In this document: positions 61,951 through 64,000 of the stretch, piece by piece | Layout of the letters: every line of letters begins with the position of its first letter | How positions within the stretch are numbered: position 1 is the first letter of the stretch | DNA from: Algibacter sp045066735 | GTDB lineage: Bacteria > Bacteroidota > Bacteroidia > Flavobacteriales > Flavobacteriaceae | Length of the DNA stretch: 64,000 bases | Assembly: GCF_045066735.1 (NCBI RefSeq) | Contig: NZ_JBISHH010000024.1 | Location: 248,001-312,000, forward strand | Direction: 5' to 3' | Notes under the pieces: generated by a model | Database searches by the model: none | Told to the model about the DNA's origin: nothing | Seen by the model: only the letters and a program-made list of their open reading frames with translations | Position numbers and translations under genes: made by a program

Positions 61951-62604
61951 ATGTTTAAGAAATCGTTAGCTGTATTATCATTGTTCTTTATTTTAACCTC
62001 TTGTTGGAAAGATAAAAGTCCAGAAGACTTAATTCGACTAAAAGATAAATTCAAATCGCAAGTATCTACATTTGAAAGTAAAAAAGAAGTCGCTAATAAA
62101 AACGTAAATAGAGGCCTAGAATCTTTAGGTGCTTTAAAATTAGCTTTAGAAGATGCTAAAAACGAAGACAAAGAATTTGCAAAAGTTTATGGCGACTGGG
62201 AAAAAGTGGATAAACGCGTGAGTAACCTAAACAAGGAATACGAAGATTTAAAAACAAAAGCCTCCAACCTATTTACGGCCATGGAAACGCAAACCAATAG
62301 CTTAAGCGACGAAAAAAGTAGAAACACACTGTTATCAGCAATAAAAAAAGCTAAAACAAAATACAACGGTACTTTAGCAAATACATCTAAAGCTATAGAT
62401 AAACTTAGGCTTTTACATAATGATGCTGTTGAAGTTGTGAAAGCCCTAGAAGTTGCAGCGGCATTAAACTCTTTTGATGCTATTAACGGACAAATGAAAA
62501 GTATTGAAGACCGTGTAGATGGTATTATGGCAGAACTTAATGTTGCTGTTGTAGAAAGTAAAAAACTATACGAGAAAAAAATAACTGAATTAGGCGAAGA
62601 TTAA
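61951..62604 (+). CDS. coiled-coil lipoprotein of unknown function
   Basis: 217 residues with a lipoprotein signal (LSLFFILTSCWKDK, Cys at about residue 15). The mature chain is almost entirely charged helix with heptad patterns (about 25-110 and 115-215), rich in K and E, so a long coiled coil is likely. I do not recognise a family. The position in the periplasm at the inner face of the outer membrane is inferred from the lipid anchor. It lies directly before dusB, but dusB has its own -7 box. Confidence 0.75.
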   Translation: MFKKSLAVLSLFFILTSCWKDKSPEDLIRLKDKFKSQVSTFESKKEVANKNVNRGLESLGALKLALEDAKNEDKEFAKVYGDWEKVDKRVSNLNKEYEDLKTKASNLFTAMETQTNSLSDEKSRNTLLSAIKKAKTKYNGTLANTSKAIDKLRLLHNDAVEVVKALEVAAALNSFDAINGQMKSIEDRVDGIMAELNVAVVESKKLYEKKITELGED

Positions 62605-62635
62605 TTAAGCGAAGCTTCTTTAATCAAAAAAACCT

Positions 62636-62643
62636 TAATTTTG
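62636..62643 (+). promoter_or_regulatory. -7 box of the dusB promoter
   Basis: TAATTTTG, a full match to TAnnTTTG, 17 bp before the TTG start. The upstream TTTAATCAAAAAA stretch matches that of the preceding gene's promoter. The implied leader is about 10 nt. Confidence 0.6.
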
Positions 62644-62660
62644 CCCAAAAACAAATCCAC

Positions 62661-63656
62661 TTGGTAAAAATAGATCACATAGAACTGCCCGATTTCCCAT
62701 TGCTTTTAGCACCCATGGAAGATGTTAGCGACCCACCATTTCGCGCACTTTGCAAAGAACAAGGGGCTGATGTAGTTTACACCGAGTTTGTATCGAGCGA
62801 AGGTTTAATTCGTAACGCCGCAAAAAGTGTTATGAAACTCGATATCTACGAAAAAGAACGTCCAGTTGGTATTCAAATTTTTGGAGCAAATTTAGATAGC
62901 ATGCTACAAACCATAGATATTGTAGCCGAGTCTAAACCCGATATTATCGATATTAATTTTGGTTGCCCTGTAAAAAAGGTAGTCAGTAAAGGTGCTGGAG
63001 CAGGCATTCTAAAAGATGTTTGCTTAATGGAACAACTTACTGCCGAAATGGTAAAACGCACCAATATTCCTATTACAGTAAAAACGCGCTTGGGTTGGGA
63101 TCACGACTCTATTCGTATCGTTGAGGTGGCCGAGCGTCTGCAAGACGTGGGCTGTAAAGCCATTGCTATTCATGGGAGAACACGAGCACAAATGTATAAA
63201 GGCGATGCCGATTGGAAACCTATTGCACAAGTAAAAAATAATCCACGTATGCATATTCCTATCTTCGGAAACGGAGATGTTACCACACCAGAACGCGCCA
63301 TGGAAATGCGTGACGATTACGGTTTAGATGGTTGCATGATTGGACGCGCAAGTATTGGGAATCCTTGGTTTTTTAAGCAAGTAAAACACTTTTTTACAAC
63401 CGGTGAACATTTGGCGCCAATAAGTTTAGAAGCACGTGTTGAAGCTGCCCGTCGCCATTTACAAATGTCTATAGATTGGAAAGGTGAAACCCTTGGAGTG
63501 TTTGAAACTCGCCGTCATTACACCAACTATTTTAAAGGAATTCCGCATTTTAAAGAACACCGCATGAAAATGGTAACATCAGATCATTCCGAAGATGTTT
63601 TTGCTGCTTTCGATGAGGTTTTAGAAAAATTTGCAGGATACCAATTCACAGAATAA
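62661..63656 (+). CDS. dusB: tRNA-dihydrouridine synthase (DusB type)
   Basis: 331 residues from a TTG start (MVKIDHIELPDFPLLLAPM). The next ATG (62715) would remove the first barrel strand, so TTG is preferred. The FMN-binding and catalytic motifs are LAPMEDVSDPPFRAL, INFGCPVKKVVSKGAGAGIL (catalytic Cys), VKTRLGWD, AIHGRTRAQMYKGDADW and FGNGDVTTPERA with GCMIGRASIGNPW. It reduces uridine to dihydrouridine in tRNA. Length and motifs are complete. Repeat family A follows its stop at 24 bp. Confidence 0.96.
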   Translation: MVKIDHIELPDFPLLLAPMEDVSDPPFRALCKEQGADVVYTEFVSSEGLIRNAAKSVMKLDIYEKERPVGIQIFGANLDSMLQTIDIVAESKPDIIDINFGCPVKKVVSKGAGAGILKDVCLMEQLTAEMVKRTNIPITVKTRLGWDHDSIRIVEVAERLQDVGCKAIAIHGRTRAQMYKGDADWKPIAQVKNNPRMHIPIFGNGDVTTPERAMEMRDDYGLDGCMIGRASIGNPWFFKQVKHFFTTGEHLAPISLEARVEAARRHLQMSIDWKGETLGVFETRRHYTNYFKGIPHFKEHRMKMVTSDHSEDVFAAFDEVLEKFAGYQFTE

Positions 63657-63680
63657 ATACCGTATTTAATTATAAAAATT

Positions 63681-63780
63681 TGGGCAAATGGCAAGCCACC
63701 GCGCTATCCATTACTAGTTTTTGCTTGATGCGCGCCTCTCCAAAAGCTAACCATTACTATCGCTTTTGCAATAATCTGCG
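63681..63780 (+). repeat. dispersed intergenic repeat, family A, copy 2
   Basis: About 100 bp, reverse complementary to 5832-5930 with roughly ten to twelve differences. It starts GGCAAATGGCAAGCCACCGC and contains the imperfect direct repeat GCTATCCATTACTA / GCTAACCATTACTA. It follows dusB in the same direction, as copy 1 follows the GH31 gene. Confidence 0.85.
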
Positions 63781-63827
63781 AAGTAGGTTGTATAAAATGA
63801 TATTTGAGGTGTATTTGTTAGGTTTAA

Positions 63828-63895
63828 CGACGTAAGGAGGAATCACAAAGAGAATGAACTATACCCGACTATAGCTGTAATACCTCCCGTTGTCG
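63828..63895. repeat. imperfect inverted repeat CGAC..GGAGG / CCTCC..GTCG
   Basis: CGACGTAAGGAGG (63828-63840) and CCTCCCGTTGTCG (63883-63895) pair at 9 of 13 positions across a 42-nt spacer. It may be a relic of another intergenic repeat. No T-run follows on either strand. Confidence 0.35.
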
Positions 63896-63926
63896 ATAAT
63901 TGAAATTTCTTTAATTTCTAATTCTT

Positions 63927-64000
63927 TTAAACCAATGCGCCATTCGCACCAATAACTTGTCCCGAAATCCATTTAGATTCATCACTAGCTAAAAACACGA
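63927..64000 (-). CDS. SDR-family oxidoreductase, C-terminal end (truncated by window edge)
   Basis: Reading in from the window edge on the minus strand gives 23 residues and a TAA stop at 63927: VFLASDESKWISGQVIGANG followed by ALV. This is the C-terminal signature of short-chain dehydrogenases (FLASDxxxxITGQxIxVDGG), with ANGAL in place of the usual DGG. The Rossmann fold and catalytic YxxxK lie outside the window, so only the family can be named. Confidence 0.8.
   Translation of the reverse strand, partial: VFLASDESKWISGQVIGANGALV

Noticed and set aside
5832..63780. The inverted family A copies as ends of a 58-kb mobile element
   Set aside because: The interior is ordinary flavobacterial core DNA with no integrase or transposase, and no target duplication or tRNA site is seen at the ends.
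1..64000. CRISPR array, defence island, prophage or secretion system
   Set aside because: No tandem spaced repeats, cas, nuclease-helicase defence genes, phage structural genes or T6SS/T9SS core genes were found on either strand.

Overview
The window is chromosomal DNA of a Bacteroidota bacterium, almost certainly a (probably marine) member of the Flavobacteriaceae. The evidence is the low GC content, intergenic -7 boxes of the TAnnTTTG type, TonB-dependent and OMP_b-brl outer-membrane proteins, LytS/LytTR signalling, and housekeeping proteins (RecA, LepA, DusB, thymidine kinase, Alr, Asd) of clear flavobacterial character. I see no rRNA, tRNA, CRISPR array, insertion sequence, phage or integrase gene. 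The genus cannot be fixed from sequence alone.

Layout. 0-6 kb: 5' part of an MBL-fold hydrolase gene, a co-translated universal-stress-protein/SulP anion-transporter pair, and a CPA-type Na+/H+ antiporter. 6-15.2 kb: a glycogen/alpha-glucan cluster on the minus strand, read in the order GlgM-like glycosyltransferase, glgC, glgE, glgB, then a GH31 alpha-glucosidase. This gene set is that of the maltose-1-phosphate (GlgE) route. 15.9-20.1 kb: an outer-membrane TonB-type receptor with a LytS-like kinase and a LytTR regulator. 20.1-21.9 kb: a CotH-kinase lipoprotein and a small beta-barrel. 21.9-44.7 kb: mostly housekeeping genes (lepA, MFS, recJ, osmC-like, an alpha-oxoamine-synthase-like enzyme with a dipeptide epimerase, rsmI, tdk, alr, mscL, asd, two exported peptidases, trpS, plsC, recA), interrupted by an ECF sigma factor operon whose last gene encodes an unusual inner-membrane-anchored beta-barrel.

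45.2-47.8 kb: trhO, trhP (U32 family) and a small ferredoxin in one operon, which puts both known routes to 5-hydroxyuridine in tRNA side by side. 47.8-56.7 kb: a divergent heme/iron locus. On the plus strand lie a TonB receptor and a HmuY-like lipoprotein. On the minus strand lie a DUF6607 protein, an exported ankyrin protein, a DUF2271 protein, a PepSY ferric reductase fused to a complete diflavin reductase, and a DUF6686 protein. The shared promoter region carries two 9-5-9 inverted repeats that look like iron-regulator operators, one across the receptor start codon.

56.8-59.2 kb: an operon of an Lgt-like membrane protein (lacking the usual HGG histidine), an MJ0619/Tes-like radical SAM protein and a two-helix membrane peptide. 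This is the best candidate here for an undescribed, possibly lipid-modifying, system. 59.4-64 kb: a large MG2/plug-domain exported protein, a coiled-coil lipoprotein, dusB, and the 3' end of an SDR gene.

Two families of short dispersed intergenic repeats occur twice each: family A at 5.8 and 63.7 kb, family B at 45.0 and 58.4 kb. Several intrinsic terminators are clear. Two terminator-like hairpins (15.83 and 44.90 kb) have no gene upstream on their strand and may end unrecognised small transcripts.
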